DNA of 64,000 nucleotides from Struthio camelus (Eukaryota; Chordata; Aves; Struthioniformes; Struthionidae). The DNA is taken from positions 112,716,238 to 112,780,237 of the forward strand of contig NC_090944.1 in assembly GCF_040807025.1 (NCBI RefSeq). Reading direction: 5' to 3'. A program made the position numbers and the translations under genes. Below the pieces are notes generated by a model. The model was not told the DNA's origin. It worked only from the letters and a program-made list of their open reading frames with translations, and did no database searches. This document shows positions 1-13,075 of this stretch, piece by piece; within the stretch, counting starts at the first letter, position 1; each line of letters opens with the position of its first letter.

Positions 1-449
1 AAACTTTGCACCACCACCCTATTTCCTGCTGTGTTTTCAAACACACCAGGGCCTAATGCTTAGAGGGCTATATTAGCTGTAACAGCTTTTCCAATCCCAA
101 TACCAGAAAATATCGGAAAAGATGTTTGATTTCTCTCTTTCTGCTGAAAACTTTATGTGTGTCTTTGGCAGAAATGCTTCATAAAACAAGTAAAGCAAAA
201 TTCCACAAACAGAAAAGACGTTAGGGGAATCAGCTCAGCTTATCAAATCTAAATGTGTCCTGTAAGATTCAAATTTGAGCAAATAATATGGTATGCTAAT
301 CTATACTGCTCTCAAGTCACATTATTCAACAGGGTGCTTATATCAAGAAAGATCCCAATCAGCAAATAGCAACTTGAACTCTTGTAAGAAAGCGCTGGCT
401 TATTATTGCGTTGTTCAGATTTTCAAGGACACGACATCATGCCAACCTT
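1..449. other. non-coding, nothing recognised
   Basis: AT-rich sequence up to the CpG island. The short open frame starting near 293 has no recognisable domain and is of a length expected by chance. No repeat, RNA gene or splice structure was recognised. Confidence 0.6.
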
Positions 450-1340
450 CATTAGGACTCGTCACGAGGCGTCTCGCCCCGTTATCGCAACGCCAAGTGT
501 CAGTACGCTGGCGCATTTTGGCTTAGCACAATCCAGTTCTACATAACGTGACCATCTATGTAGGTTCCTATTCACGTGCTCTACATACCGCTTCTTTAAA
601 AACCCTTGTGTTTTAAAACACCTTCAGGGTGTAAAGTCAAGAACTGGTAAGTTAGGAAGCGCTCCTGGATTTGCTCTGGGTTTACGTGGCCGGGTTGGGG
701 CGGCGAAGGCCCGGGCTGCCCCGCCGCGAAGAGGCCACGACCTGCCCCGGGCCGGCCACAGCCGGCTCCCGCACCACCGGGCAGGAGACCCGGGAGCAGA
801 CAGGCCAAGAGCGAGGCTGTGAGAAAACGGAGGCAGCAACGCGGGGACCCAGGGAAGGCGACTTTGTTGGGGAGGCAGAGGCACCTCCCCGCCACGGCCG
901 GCCCGAGGGGGTGAGGACGACGCAGCAAGGGCAGCAAGCAAACGTTACGCGGCGGCGCCGCCGCCTCGCCGGAGGGAGCTGCGACGAAGCTGAGACCAGG
1001 AAGGGGGAACCTGAGCCGCTTGACTGCAGTTGAGCCCGGGGAAGGGGGAGGAAAGGTGTTTCCCTAAGTATTTGTTTCCTTGTTTGGCTTCCTCCCACCT
1101 TCCCAATACCTGAATCAGGAACTACGTTAATTGGCAATAAATTAAGTAAAATTCCATGCCTCGAGACCGTTTTGCCTGCGACAAATTTAAGGCTTAGGAA
1201 ATCTTAATCAGCCCCTTTTCTGTGTATTCATTCAGCCTTTTCCATCTGTTATACAACATAATCTTTAACTACTGATTGTAGGCCCTCCGAACCGCAGAAC
1301 GGCGCCGCGTTCACACGCAGTAGCTCAACAGCTCTGTCTT
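450..1340. promoter_or_regulatory. CpG island, probable promoter
   Basis: CpG is dense here and rare in the surrounding sequence. By eye the core at 680-1,030 holds about forty CpGs in 350 bp, with smaller clusters at 465-515 and 1,285-1,320. In vertebrates such unmethylated islands usually mark promoters. Direction is unclear. On the plus strand there are good donor-like sites at 647 (CTG/GTAAGT) and 911 (GGG/GTGAGG), which would fit a first exon of a transcript running right. A gene running left off the window edge is equally possible. GC-driven open frames of 105-151 codons cross the island on both strands, but none resembles a known protein, so they are not called as genes. The target gene or lncRNA is unknown. 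Confidence 0.75.
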
Positions 1341-4300
1341 CGCCTTCAACATGGGACTGAAGATTTCTCTTTTTTATGACCCTTATTTAAACTCTTCCAA
1401 AGAAACAAAACTGGGAGTTGACTTGGTACGTTCAGCGGTGTTCTGAATAGCTTCACAATTAAGTATCCGAGAACGTTTTACAACAGGCTATGAAACAAGA
1501 AAATTACCTTGATAGTAGCTGGGCAAAACTGAAATTTTCAATGCCCAGGAAGTGTCAGCGCTTCATACAACTCAGACTTCATAGCTAAAGCACTTCTGAA
1601 AAGCATGTTTGAAGTGAGAGCTCTAAAAAAAAAAAAAAGACTGATTTCATCAAATACGGGAGGATTTTTAGGGTAAATGTCGAAACACATACTTCTGACA
1701 CAAATACTCTCCCGTGGCTGTGTCGAGTGTCTGATTCAAAGCACATGGATACAAATACATTTTTTAAAGCCCATAATAATTTAAATATAAGCAAAACAGT
1801 GTACTTTTTTTCCTTCACCTTATTCTGAAAAATGACTAGACTATGTTGGTGGAATTTTTGCACAAACAAATACATTCTGCTTGATGCAGACACCTGACAC
1901 AGGAAGTACAAACCCAGCAGTTAAAATGTGAGAAAGCTAAAGTGACTGAAAAGTGGTTTTAAATACCGGCTTTAATGAAAATGGTGGGAGGAGTCAGGCA
2001 AATTCAGTAATGGGATGCAATTAGGTCCATAATTAATTTGGAGACCAAGGAGTAAATTAGAATATTTGAGGAGCTTGAAGAGGTGCAGTTTCGCGACAGT
2101 CAGAAGGGGAAGGGAAAAAAAAAGGTCCGTTTTACATACCTAGTACGTCTCGTTGAAGGAACACAGTAGAAAAGTGACTATCATAGTGCTGCACTGGCCC
2201 TGAAGAATGAAAAAACCCTGAGCAATGAAAAAACCCTCTGAAGGTTGGGACTGGGAAATGGCACTATAAAAATTGGAATCAGACTGAGGGACCAGACTGA
2301 GTGAATTACATGTTGGCCTTCAAGAAGCAAATCAAAACAATGAGCAGAGAAATCGTAGTGGCAATTGAACACTGACCACTGGAAAATAATAGCAACAGCC
2401 ATTCAGACAGATTTTTCTTTTTTTTTTAAGCGAAGTCAAGGAAAGCTAGTAAAAGTCAGCAACAGTTAACATACCACCTAACTACGGGTTTAATAACGGC
2501 TCATAAACTTTAAGAATTTGAAATTCATTGCTATGGAGAAGTTTTTGCATTCGGTTTGTAACGCACCCATTTTCACACTCAAAGACATCAGAAAAGCAGA
2601 TGAAAGTTTATTTTTCTTTTGATAAAGAAGCTAACCAGTTTTTGGCAGCTTGCCACCAATTTGACCCCATCCCCCAACTTCCCCCAGCCCAAATACTATA
2701 AATTAATCTTACTCTGGTTGAGAAAAAAATCTGAAAAACTTCCAACATTCAAGTCCTTTGGCTGAACCTCTCAGGGGCATATCCCACAGTGACAATCTTT
2801 GGCCTTGACTATCTCAGCTGGCCTCTTCCCCAAAACTAAGCCTGCAGCAAAAGTTTCTCCCTTAGACTCCAATTCAGTTTTCTCTTGGCCTAGATATAAC
2901 CATCAACCATCACTCTTTCTCATTTAAGCTGTCCAGAAATACCCATTACGGCTCTCTTCTTCTGGACTAGCTTTTGGTCTTCTTTACACAAACACTTTTG
3001 CAGAGTAACTTCACTGAGCTGAAGTCATTCCAGGTTTCCACTATGAAACCTAAGAGTAGAGTTTGGGGCCTACAACGTTAGTCCCACAGATTAGCAGTTA
3101 AATCCAGGAACTATGTAGGGGAAAGAAGTTTTAGTTGATTTTGATTGTATGGCAAATTAGAAAAATATTTTGCTAACTTGTCTGCTTAGCGGTGAATGTA
3201 CAAACAGTGAACAAGTAATACACGGGGTCTCCCAGGTACTTTCAATGCACATATATGTGCAATGCAGATAGAGTTAGCCTAGGGTACATTTTCACCTGAT
3301 CCTGAGAGTACTCACTTCACAACCATCCTTCGGAAATTCTACCCCTTTTGTCCGATGGCGATTCCGCAATAATCTCCTACAGTGCTAAATCCCAAGCTTC
3401 CTCAGTAGCGCCTGGACATCACAGCACAGTATCAGAAACACAGGACAACAATACTGAAGACTTGGGTATAGAAGACTTGGAAAAGAGTGGATTTCGATCA
3501 CATCTTCAGTCCTTACCACCTCATGTTGTTCAAATATAAGCAGGTTCCTGCTGATTATTTTGGAATGCCTTCTTTCCTTGTACTTTTACATTTAAAAAAA
3601 AAATCTCTGTTATGCTAGTAAGATGCAGATTTATCTGCGGGAAGATAAATTACAGTAACTATTTAGGGAGAAAAGTCTTTCCGTTTTCATTAAGTGGGGT
3701 CATCCTTATGTGTTAGAAGACAAGATGCCAAATGCAGAGTTCAAGTTTCCAGATCAGGACACTGTGATGCTTAACTTTGAGATGCCTGTCTCTTTGCAGG
3801 ATCTAACCTTCAAGGTTTATCTGTAACCAGATATCACTTACATAAGCGGCTGCCTGAAATGATTTTTCAGCCCAGACTGAAAATGGGGGAAAGTTTCAAA
3901 GTTTTTAGTAAGTCTGAATTTTGTGAAACAAAAAGCTGGTTGTTACATCCTTCTATGAAAAAATATTTATGTTGGCTCTGGCTTTAAAGTTACGTTTCTC
4001 AGTTCATGCAAGTGGCAGGAAACATGCAGAATCTAATCAAGAGATAGTCCAAAAGGCTTGTTAAATGAAATGTTAAATAAAGGCTTGTTGCAAAAACAAA
4101 AAGATGCAACTCAGGAAATGAGCTTGGTCATCTCACAGCTCTCAGTTGTTCTACAGCCAAGCATTAGCTAAACATTAGATTATCATTATAAACACTAAGA
4201 AGAAAAAAAAGTTATATTCAGGATTTACCCTAAAAATAAATCTCAAGAGCAACTAGGTGCCTTATGAGCCTCAGCTTTATTTTCAAATCTGACTTAAAAG

Positions 4301-5458
4301 ACTTATTCAGATCTTAATGAAAGCCAGGGAAGGTAGGCTTCCAAGACACTTAAGCACTTTGAAGTATTTACCTAAAAACTAAAATACAGAGTTTGTTGAT
4401 TTACCTAGGCATGAGCCAGGAAAACCTGTAAGAAGATATAGTCACAAAATGCATATTCATACACAAGAAAAATCTTTTCACGTGAGAGTCCTTTGAGGAG
4501 GAAAATCTACTTTTCAATGTGCAAGGTCGACTTTTCTAGAAAATAAATAACATGAAAGAGGCAGAAGAGGGCAGGGGAAATTGCTCTGTCTCAGAAGAAA
4601 AACAACAAACAGCAGTCACAAACTTCTCATGAACTCCTGAACTGCAGAGTTAACCAAGGTAACCTACTGCTGTTCTCCATTTTTCTGGTCCATTCCAGAA
4701 AAAGACCATTCCAATAGTGGTCTTCCATTTCTTAGGCCTTGTTGCTTTATCTTTCATACATTTGTAAGGGTGAACTATGTATTACCACAGCAAATATGAT
4801 CACTGATTATCCAGTGGGGTTCTTGCACTGGTACCCATCAGTGTCAGATTGATCTTTTCTTAGGATTATACAAGTGACACTGCAGTGTCTGGTGTTAAGA
4901 TGGGTTGCCTCTGTTTTCATTATTTGACAGTGTGATTGCATTTACATTTGGTGGAAAGCCTGTGCAAAGGGATGGCTTTTCAGTTTGGCTCCAGTATGTA
5001 CTCTTAGCTGCTAACATGGTGAAATTAATAGCTATTTTTATTTCATCTGGCAGGGAGTTCTGCAGTCAATGTAGGACTGCATCTCCTGTGACCACAGGGT
5101 TTCTCAGATTTCCCAACAGTTTAATTGCTCTATGCTACGTGAGGTTGCATTTTCAGAGAGAGAAGGAGGTATCTCATACAGCCAGAGCCCTAAGAATCAG
5201 CCAACATTCTTGAAAGGTATTCTTTGTTCATTGTCTATTAGGAAAAAAAAATTAATAACGTTTCAAAGGATAAAGAACCGTAACTAATAAAGAGCTTATG
5301 CTTAAAAACTACAATCGGTCTGATTAAATTAATGAAGCAAAGAAAGTTTAAGGCAAAAATTAAAATTCAGACAGCAAAAACTTTAATATGAAGGAGTTAT
5401 TTGTTTAAGTAACTGTATATTCATTGCTGACATGAAAATTGTTATCCTTTTATTTCTA
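1341..5458. other. gene-poor interval
   Basis: No recognised gene. There is a short direct repeat at 2,206-2,237 (AATGAAAAAACCCT twice). An open frame at 3,306-3,539 is listed separately. The 102-codon frame at 4,905-5,213 shows no domain and is probably chance. Confidence 0.55.
3306..3539 (+). other. unassigned 77-residue open frame
   Basis: Open from just after a TGA (3,303-3,305) to a TAA at 3,537-3,539. It has no ATG near its start. The translation is rich in Ser, Asp and Glu and looks soluble. It keeps several CpGs in its first half, which is unlike the surrounding AT-rich DNA. No family was recognised. The sequence just upstream lacks a convincing polypyrimidine tract and acceptor, so an internal exon is not well supported. 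It could be a pseudogene fragment, a lineage-specific exon or chance. Confidence 0.15.
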
Positions 5459-5547
5459 GAAAGAGAGAGAAAAGGGAAAGGGGAAAGAGGAAAGGGAAAG
5501 AGGGGAAAGGAAAAGGGGCCAAGGGAAAGGGACAAAGGGAAAAGACA
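5459..5547. repeat. polypurine tract (GAAA/GGGA-rich)
   Basis: About 90 bp of almost pure purine on the plus strand, built from irregular GAAAGGG-like units, interrupted only by CC and single C near the right end. It is a low-complexity repeat. Homopurine-homopyrimidine tracts with near-mirror symmetry can form triplex (H-DNA) structures. Confidence 0.85.
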
Positions 5548-7736
5548 AACAGTTGAGTGTAACCTGGACAATCAATGAAAATAAATACTTGGTTTGTTTT
5601 TACTTTCCTCTCTTCCTGAATGAATTAATGAAACTGTTGAACTTTGGCCTCTTCTTCAGGCTAGAGCAGCAATGAGACTGTCTGACTTAATATCCCCCAC
5701 AGCCCACAGCAATGCTGATGGAACATTTTAATGTGAGAACACTGTGTGCTCGTTTGGCATTGCACTCCCTAGAGGGAATATGGTAGACAGTGTATAGATT
5801 AAATTTAACTAGACTTGGACATTAAGAAACACATTCTTCGTGCCTTGATAGTAAAGGTCAAGAGAGGTTGTACTCAGCTTGATTTCCTTGGTAGGTTTAT
5901 AATGCCTTTCTCATTCCTTTTTTCTTCTTGTAACTTACTTGTCGCATGGAAGACGGCCATTTTTTCTTTCTTAGCAGTGCTGGTAACGACATATAGGAAG
6001 CTTGTTAGGAAAATGATCAGGAACTTCTGAAACACTTCTGAAGTCCTTTTAGCAAGCCTCACAATTGATTTCAAGTGTCTGATAAAAAGAGTTGGGCCCT
6101 CTGACACAGTTTTTCTCAGCCTTCAAAATCAGCAGGAAAAAAGTCCCTGCCATAGGAAAATCAAAACTTCAGGTCTGAGAGGAGAGTTTTCTTGGATTTT
6201 CTTTTTGCCCATGAAATACCACTATTCAGAGGACTCCTCAGCATTGCAGCCACTAATAATAGTAGCACAAGGATAGTGATTCTGCAGTGGCTGCTTTGCA
6301 GACAATAAAAAGGCTTGCTTTTTAAGTGTGGTTCCAACAACAGTTTCAGGTCATTTCCCAACTGGCTTTTCCTGCCTGGTAAGCCTTTCCGAGTTTTGCC
6401 TGTGTTGACACTGCAGGTTAAATGAAACAAAAAATCCAAATAGAAGCCACAAAACGGAGCAACTCAGCCTTTTTGATCTATGCAAGTGTTTTTAAGCCTG
6501 CTCATCATCATGGGATCCAAGTACCCTTTTTCACGTTTCAGTATTTCCAAAAGGGTCAAGCTGTGGAAAGACCATAATGCTTTAGTGGTCGTCACAAGAA
6601 AAGATTGCTTCTTTAGAGGAGAAACAAGTCCTCTTTTCCAGAAATAAACTTGAACAGGACAAATTAAGGTGGAAAAGGACAGAGGGAAATGGCCTGTTCT
6701 CCTCAGCAAAAGGATTAGTAGAGTTAGCATATGGAAGCAGAGCTGTATCTGTCAAGTAAGGAGTTGGCACAAAATGCATTCTTCTCACCTTCAAGAGCAA
6801 AGAGGTAACAATTATTTCAAAGGGCTTCCCTTGGGATAACGTGGATATAGACTGCCCCATACTTCATGGATTGAATAGCTATCTGAAAGCACAATAACTT
6901 GAGACAAACTGAGATCAGTTTCTTACATTGACATCTGCTTGGAGAATAACATGGAAAATCTAGTGCAAGGGTCATTTGGCTTTCTTTGTTAGTGATAACA
7001 TTGCCAACATCCAGTACCAAAACAATGTGTAATTTGTAAAGATTTGTCATAGTACATCCTGATTAACAAATTCAAAGGCTTGAACATGACAGCATATTGT
7101 AATGTAGTAACATAATACCGCGAATTTGCAGGGCCAGATTCAACCCTGGCATAAGTAGACCTAACATGGATTTCAATATACATACTTACTTCATAATGAA
7201 TGAATACATCTGAATACATACTGGGTTGAATACATCCCAGCCCAACTATATACGAAATGAAAAAAATTGTGCTGCTCCTTTCTTGTTATTTTTATGTAGT
7301 CATGTAATGAATACACATTTTTCATACATATTTGCATCTGTATTTTGGCAATAAGTGAAATATTAATTGATAATGAGATAATTGGTCTTTGAAGGCCTGG
7401 CAGGCCCAACATGTTAGTTAGCCAAAGTTAACAATGCATAGTCAAGACATTCGTTCAAAAAAGCATAGCAGCTGTGGGATGAAGGGAAAGTAGTCAAACG
7501 AAAGATAAGACCTGTTATAGTAACCCAATATAGCCAAGTAATAAGGGAGAGTACCAACTGGTCAAGGTAACAGTGGAGAGAGGAACAAGGTAACCAAGCA
7601 TGCGTACAGAACTGATTGCTAACCATCATCAGTTATGGCACTCGGGGGGAGGCAAGTTGGTACTGATCTCTTGATTCCCTTTTCCCAGGATTCCCAGCAA
7701 ACTGTTAGACTGATCACGCACTAGTGTGCCTAAAAA
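5548..7736. other. gene-poor interval
   Basis: No gene recognised. Overlapping minus-strand open frames at 6.1-7.6 kb (70-92 codons) have no domains and are typical of AT-rich non-coding DNA. At 7,128-7,160 a GGGCCAGATTCAACCC motif resembles the ends of ancient sauropsid palindromic repeats (weak). Confidence 0.5.
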
Positions 7737-7765
7737 AATATCTATCTATCTATCTATCTATCTAT
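7737..7765. repeat. (TCTA)n microsatellite
   Basis: About seven uninterrupted tetranucleotide units (TATC/TCTA), read directly. This is a simple tandem repeat, likely polymorphic in length. Confidence 0.95.
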
Positions 7766-10700
7766 TTTATGTTGTCACTTGGGGAGTCAAAGTGAGCATT
7801 CAGGATAAAAATCCTGTTTCTAGAAGTCCCACAGGCAGGAATTTAACATTTGTCTTCCCAGAAAGAGGGAAGTTTTCAGTTATCAAAGATCAGCCACAGG
7901 ACTTTCTCTGGGACAGGCTAGCCACCATTTTCCTCTTCTCTCTCTTACAAAATACCTGATGAGACTGCAGTAAGAGCAGAAGTTGATCTGGAATGACCAT
8001 GGACAGCACAACATAGGACAATCGTTATGTTTCCACAAGATACAAATGGAGAGGCATAAAAGAAACAAACCTAGGCTAACAGTTCCTGCTCCTACCTCAG
8101 ACATGGGCTAATTTTGTTTGAAGCGTGAAAGTTTCTTCTAATATCAGAGTTCTGTCAGTAGCAAATGTGGGAGAAGTAATCCAGTGCTATTTTGCTTGTG
8201 TCTCTGTTCACACAGAGAGCGCTGGTGGAGGCAAAGGAGGAAGCTGGGCTACATGGAGAGATGGCTCGCTAATCCTGCCAGGAGAAAAGAGCATTTCATG
8301 TCACTCAACAGCATCTCCACCAGGCAGTTACAGGAGACGCGCTGAAAGCCTCTGAAAGGAATCGCATCCAGTCATCTTCCAGTGGAAAGAGGTTGGCTTT
8401 GACATGAGGCTTACAGGGTGGATGAGATGAAAGTGGGGGGAAGGGATCCCTTGGCTCCACGTAGGATTTAGCCTTCCTCTGCCCCATGAGGAGAAGGAAT
8501 AGGAATGCATTAACAGTCCCAATTGCTTTCAGCTACACTGTCCTTTCTGACCCCTTCGCCAAGCAGTTGTGTATATCTCTCATTCCCTGCCTTTCAAAAT
8601 TTAAACTTGCTAACCCTGCTGCCAAAAGGAAAGATAAAAAATAATGTCGGGGGTGAAAGCAGTTTAAACATAAGGAAGAGCTTCGGGGCAGACTGGATAT
8701 TCCTACCACATGACACAGAGTGCATACCATATCACAGCACATGCAGATGATAAGCATATTTTGCAATCTGTTTTACGGAAATATCCTCTGCTTTTTCTTT
8801 TTGTTTTCCTAAGAAAATTTTTAGTTGGGCTCTTTTAAATATTGGTTTGTTTGAATGTGATTTTCAGCAGTTCAAGCAATAAATAAGTTTAGGCAAAGAG
8901 GAGTTAGGTGGAACAGCTACAGAAGCCATCCGAATTTTCAATGGAGTTAATTAAGGATGCACCTAAATTGAACAGTGAATGTCTACATTTAAGCAGAGTT
9001 ACCTTCTCCGATGTAGAATTCAATAAGCATACAGAATGAACCTAATTTATATCCCACTAAACAAGAGAATGTGAAATGAAGTAGAAAGAGGCTCATCATG
9101 TCATACACATCAGTGATGAGAGAGAGTTTTTAATTTTAACCTGAAGAAATGTCACCTAACAGCAACAGTCACGGAGCGCATGGGATTCCCCATCCCCGCA
9201 CCAGGCTGGAGCGTTCTGAGGGACTGGGTATTCAGCAGGGACTGAGGAGTTAAATCACACTCCCAGAAGTCACCTCTGGAGTCATGTTTTTAAAACATGT
9301 AGGTGTCTAGGGTTACAGATGGTCATCTGGATCCTTACACAAGGTATTCCTAACTCTCTAGGAGGTTTACACGGCATTTTTATTGCAGCACACAGACTGC
9401 TTTCTGCCATTCCCTCTTGAACTGCAGCAGCAGCCACATGTCCCTCTTAGAGATCAGTGTCCTTCTCTTCCAGGCCCAGACCACCCCTTTAAGGAGACAA
9501 TGGCTCTTGCCTTGAAAAGCAAGCGAACAACTGCTTATTTCTGATGCCGAGTGACAACACAGAGAGCAGCCCCTTGTCCATTTGGGTGGAGTAATATTCA
9601 CAGAAGTCCAGCTGCTGCCTCACTTCAATTCTATTTCAACATCACATTCCTGCCCGCCCCCTTTGGTGGATTAGGGTTGAAAGACTTTACAGGAGACATG
9701 TCTGTTGCTGTATTGTAAACAATAAATAATAATAGGAAAGAGAAAGAAAGACTGATTTATTGAAGGCTATTCACTTCTATAAAGTAAATAGTGGAAATTT
9801 CAATTTAAGTGGACATTTTTACTGCCAAATAAATCTCCTTGCACAGATATGAGGGGAGCAGTGACTTATATGTAGTACACAGAAAAGCAAAGTTGGTCAG
9901 AGAAATTCAGATAGTGCAAGTGAATATATCAGGCAAGACTTTTGAGGGAGCACTGCTGTTTTACACCAAGCTAGGACTGCTTATATAATCCCCTGCTACT
10001 AATCAATAATGACGTACACAAAATATAGCGGAAATAAACAAATTGCTTTTGAGAAAACAAAACATAGCCATGGGCCCATTCAGCAGCCTTCGTATCAGGC
10101 AAAACTCCCAAGAAGTTGATGTTTCTTTTGCCAGAGTAAGCAAAGCCCAGACTATCAGCCAAGACTTTTGAAATCACTAAAGGTTGGTACTACACCTAAT
10201 TTTTTGCTTCTGAATGCCCTATTTTTCAAAACTTTTGGGTACCCAGCAGTTCCCTTGGAAGTGGCTTTTTTAAACACAGGACCACTGATTTACCTTTGTA
10301 GATTCTCATGGAGATGGGACTAAGGGCTGATGACACGCACATCCAGAATTACAGCGCAAGTGTGTTCAGTATTAGCCACTACTTGCCCTGTTGTAGAAGA
10401 TGCCCAAGGCACTAAGGGCCAAATTATTATTACCCTCCAGACAACCCCACCGTAACTGAGAATGCACTAACAGATCTGACAGAGCATCACCAGAATGATA
10501 TTTTAGCTTGCCTTATTATTTGAATCAGGTTGTATTTCTGGACCCATCCAGTTTCTAGGGGTGGTCACATTGTCAGTATGTTCCACATCACTGATAAGGA
10601 AAAGCCACTGTGCCTTCAGTAAAACCACAGGGCGCGTTCAAGAGCCTACAGTCAGTATCAGAAGAAGCCTTTCTCCCACCTTATATCTGTAATCTAGAAA

Positions 10701-12954
10701 TGCAGATACACATTTACCAGATCAGGACACTTGCCTGTGCTCAAGAGTTTTACTCCCGCAGAGTAAAACTTCAGTGCTTGTTAGGCAATGTGAAGACAGT
10801 GACCTGAGTTTGTCCTGTCACTTCTGAGGAATGTTCAGCCCAAAAATTAAAGTTTTCTCTTTAGTGTTCTTTGTTGATTTCTGCATGTTAGTTTCTACAT
10901 AGCGCTGTGGTAGTAATCATACCATTTCTTTGATCTTCATAGAACTTTTCAGCAACCTAGAGAAAGGGGACTTGGAATCTACCTTCCCAAATTGCTACCA
11001 GCTCCACCCTGTCCAGCTGTCCTGCTTGAATGAATTAAATCTTAGTTCTTTTTGATCTCGTTTCCCAAAAGGTCAAAGTACAGTTAACACTCTCTGAAGC
11101 AACATGAACAGCTAGGGGTATACCTAAAACACAGGAACTTGGAGCCGATTTAGAAATTTTTATGTATGTGAAATAATTTATTTCACACACCAGTGACTTT
11201 TGTCTCAAAGGATAGCCACACAAACTGCTGTGCATGATTCCTAAATGGTGAGATACAACTGCACTTATTAGATTTCCATCTGAACTGATAGACAGTCTTA
11301 ATCATTTTATGAAAAGTGATCTGTCCCTCAGGCTTGGAGTGAACTTTAATGGGTCACAAGTTTAAATCTCCAAAACTTGAATTTGTGGAAAAGAAGAGAT
11401 TTGGAAAACTAAAAAATTTTAAGAACAAACAAAACAAGAGAGTAAGACAACTATGCATGAGAGTATAGGAGAGGAAAGAAATACATCCTGCAGTTGTTTA
11501 TATCTGTTTTAATTATTGTCTTAATCTTACCTTCAGTCTTACTTTCCCTTAGTGTAAACGCCTCCCTCTGAGGGTTCTATTTGTTTCCTTAAAAATTAGT
11601 AGTCCTTAGCAGTGAAGAACTAATTAAGATTAGTCATTATCCAAGCACAAATACGACAGATCTTTCAAAACATGTAGTAGCCTTTTCAATTCTTGGTTGA
11701 TCTCTCCCTGTTCTGTGACTGCACACAAGAAACCCAGGTTTCTGTAGCCAAATCAAGTGGATTGTTAACTACTCTCTAGGCTTCAGGCAGGCTTTGAAGT
11801 CAGAAAGTTAGCATGATGAAATTAAAATGCAATAGGACATTAGTTCACCGAGTTCATGTATCAGCGAAAATCTGTTTTAAGATTTGAAATTGAAGTTAAA
11901 AGCACAATAAAGATACAAATTCCTGCTAATCTGAAACTTTCTCTTTCTCGCCTTGTCATAAAAGCCCTTTGTGCCTGTAACCACAGTCCCTTATCTATCC
12001 TCTGGACTCTGCCAAAAGGAAGCTGACACCTCATCAGAAGATATCTAGGGAGAATGGTACTACTTGAATCCTGCCTCTATCTTCAGAATGATATTTTAGT
12101 CTTCAAGGGATATGGCAAAGGATCTCCAGAGACAGATGGATCAGCAGAAAATGTAACTGAACAGCTCATAAACATCTCCTTTTCATAACCAGCTAGCTGG
12201 TTTCATGTTCTTACTTTTCAGGATTCAGCTGCAACTGAATCTTGGTCTAATACCTGTGAATTTAATTTCCCAAGCTGTTACCTTGGAATTAGAACTGGTT
12301 TAAGTAACTATTGTATGTGAAGGTAGGCTTTTCCTTCACTACCAATAGTATTCTATTTCTTGCACAATAGTTACATAACTTTACCTGTTATATGTTACCT
12401 ATTCCACTTAGCGGAAACTAAGCACTGTAGTCTTTCTAAGAGATCAGAGTAGGGAAAGTCAGTCACAGCTGAGTGGAAGAAAGTTGGCATACTTAGTTGC
12501 CGCATGGTAGAAATCTGTAATACCAGGAGGACTTTGCAGTGTAAGACTTAGCAGCAGTTATGATGCAGTAAAAAATACCTTTTTGCAATAAAAATATAAA
12601 TATAGCCTTTTCTTTCCAATTTCCTTATTCTTTGGCTGTATTCCTATCTTCCCAGGTGTTTACATAGTTGTTTCTGCAAAATAAATCTTAGACTTTGAAG
12701 ATTTTTGCCCAGTCATTGGCTTTGACAGCTTGCTATATCAAAATGTAACTTTTCATTTATGCTCCTGTCTTATGGTTCCTGATCCGACATAAATAGTTCA
12801 GCAGGAGAATAGGTAATGATGAAATAATGAATAAAGAATAATGAAAAATGAATAGCAGATGATAATGTTCTTTATTGAAGAGCATCTTTTATTCTGCATG
12901 CCACAGTCATTAAAAAATAACGTTCCCTTAAATACTTTGGAAAAATGAAAGTCA
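7766..12954. other. gene-poor interval
   Basis: No coding exon, RNA gene or named repeat was recognised. Short open frames (60-77 codons) near 8.1-8.8 kb and 9.4-9.6 kb carry no domain. A GGGCCAAATT motif near 10,418 weakly resembles the end of an ancient repeat. Confidence 0.5.
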
Positions 12955-13075
12955 GAGTTAGCAAAGCATTTAAGCATGTGCTTACCTTTAAGTCTGTGGA
13001 AAGTCTTAGGAACATTAACGGGAGCAGTCATATGCCTGGAGTTAAGCATGCCTAGAAATACTTCACTGGTTTCAG
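12955..13075. mobile_element. ancient palindromic (MITE-like) repeat
   Basis: An imperfect inverted repeat. The left arm, with GCATTTAAGCATGTGCTTA at about 12,965-12,985, pairs with a right arm around GTTAAGCATGCCTAG at about 13,040-13,060, and similarity continues outward on both sides. From general knowledge of sauropsid genomes, the arm sequence and layout resemble a common old non-autonomous DNA-transposon palindrome. The family name was not determined. The copy is heavily mutated and non-coding. Confidence 0.45.

Noticed and set aside
624..1137. Open frames of 105-151 codons on both strands across the CpG island
   Set aside because: They overlap each other in several frames, have compositions set by GC content (Pro/Arg/Gly/Ser-rich), and match no known protein. 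GC-rich DNA has few stops.
3660..3829. Open stretch of about 55 codons containing VFIKWGHPYVLEDKMP
   Set aside because: The translation looks protein-like but no family is recognised, the ATG-initiated part is short, and such stretches are common by chance.
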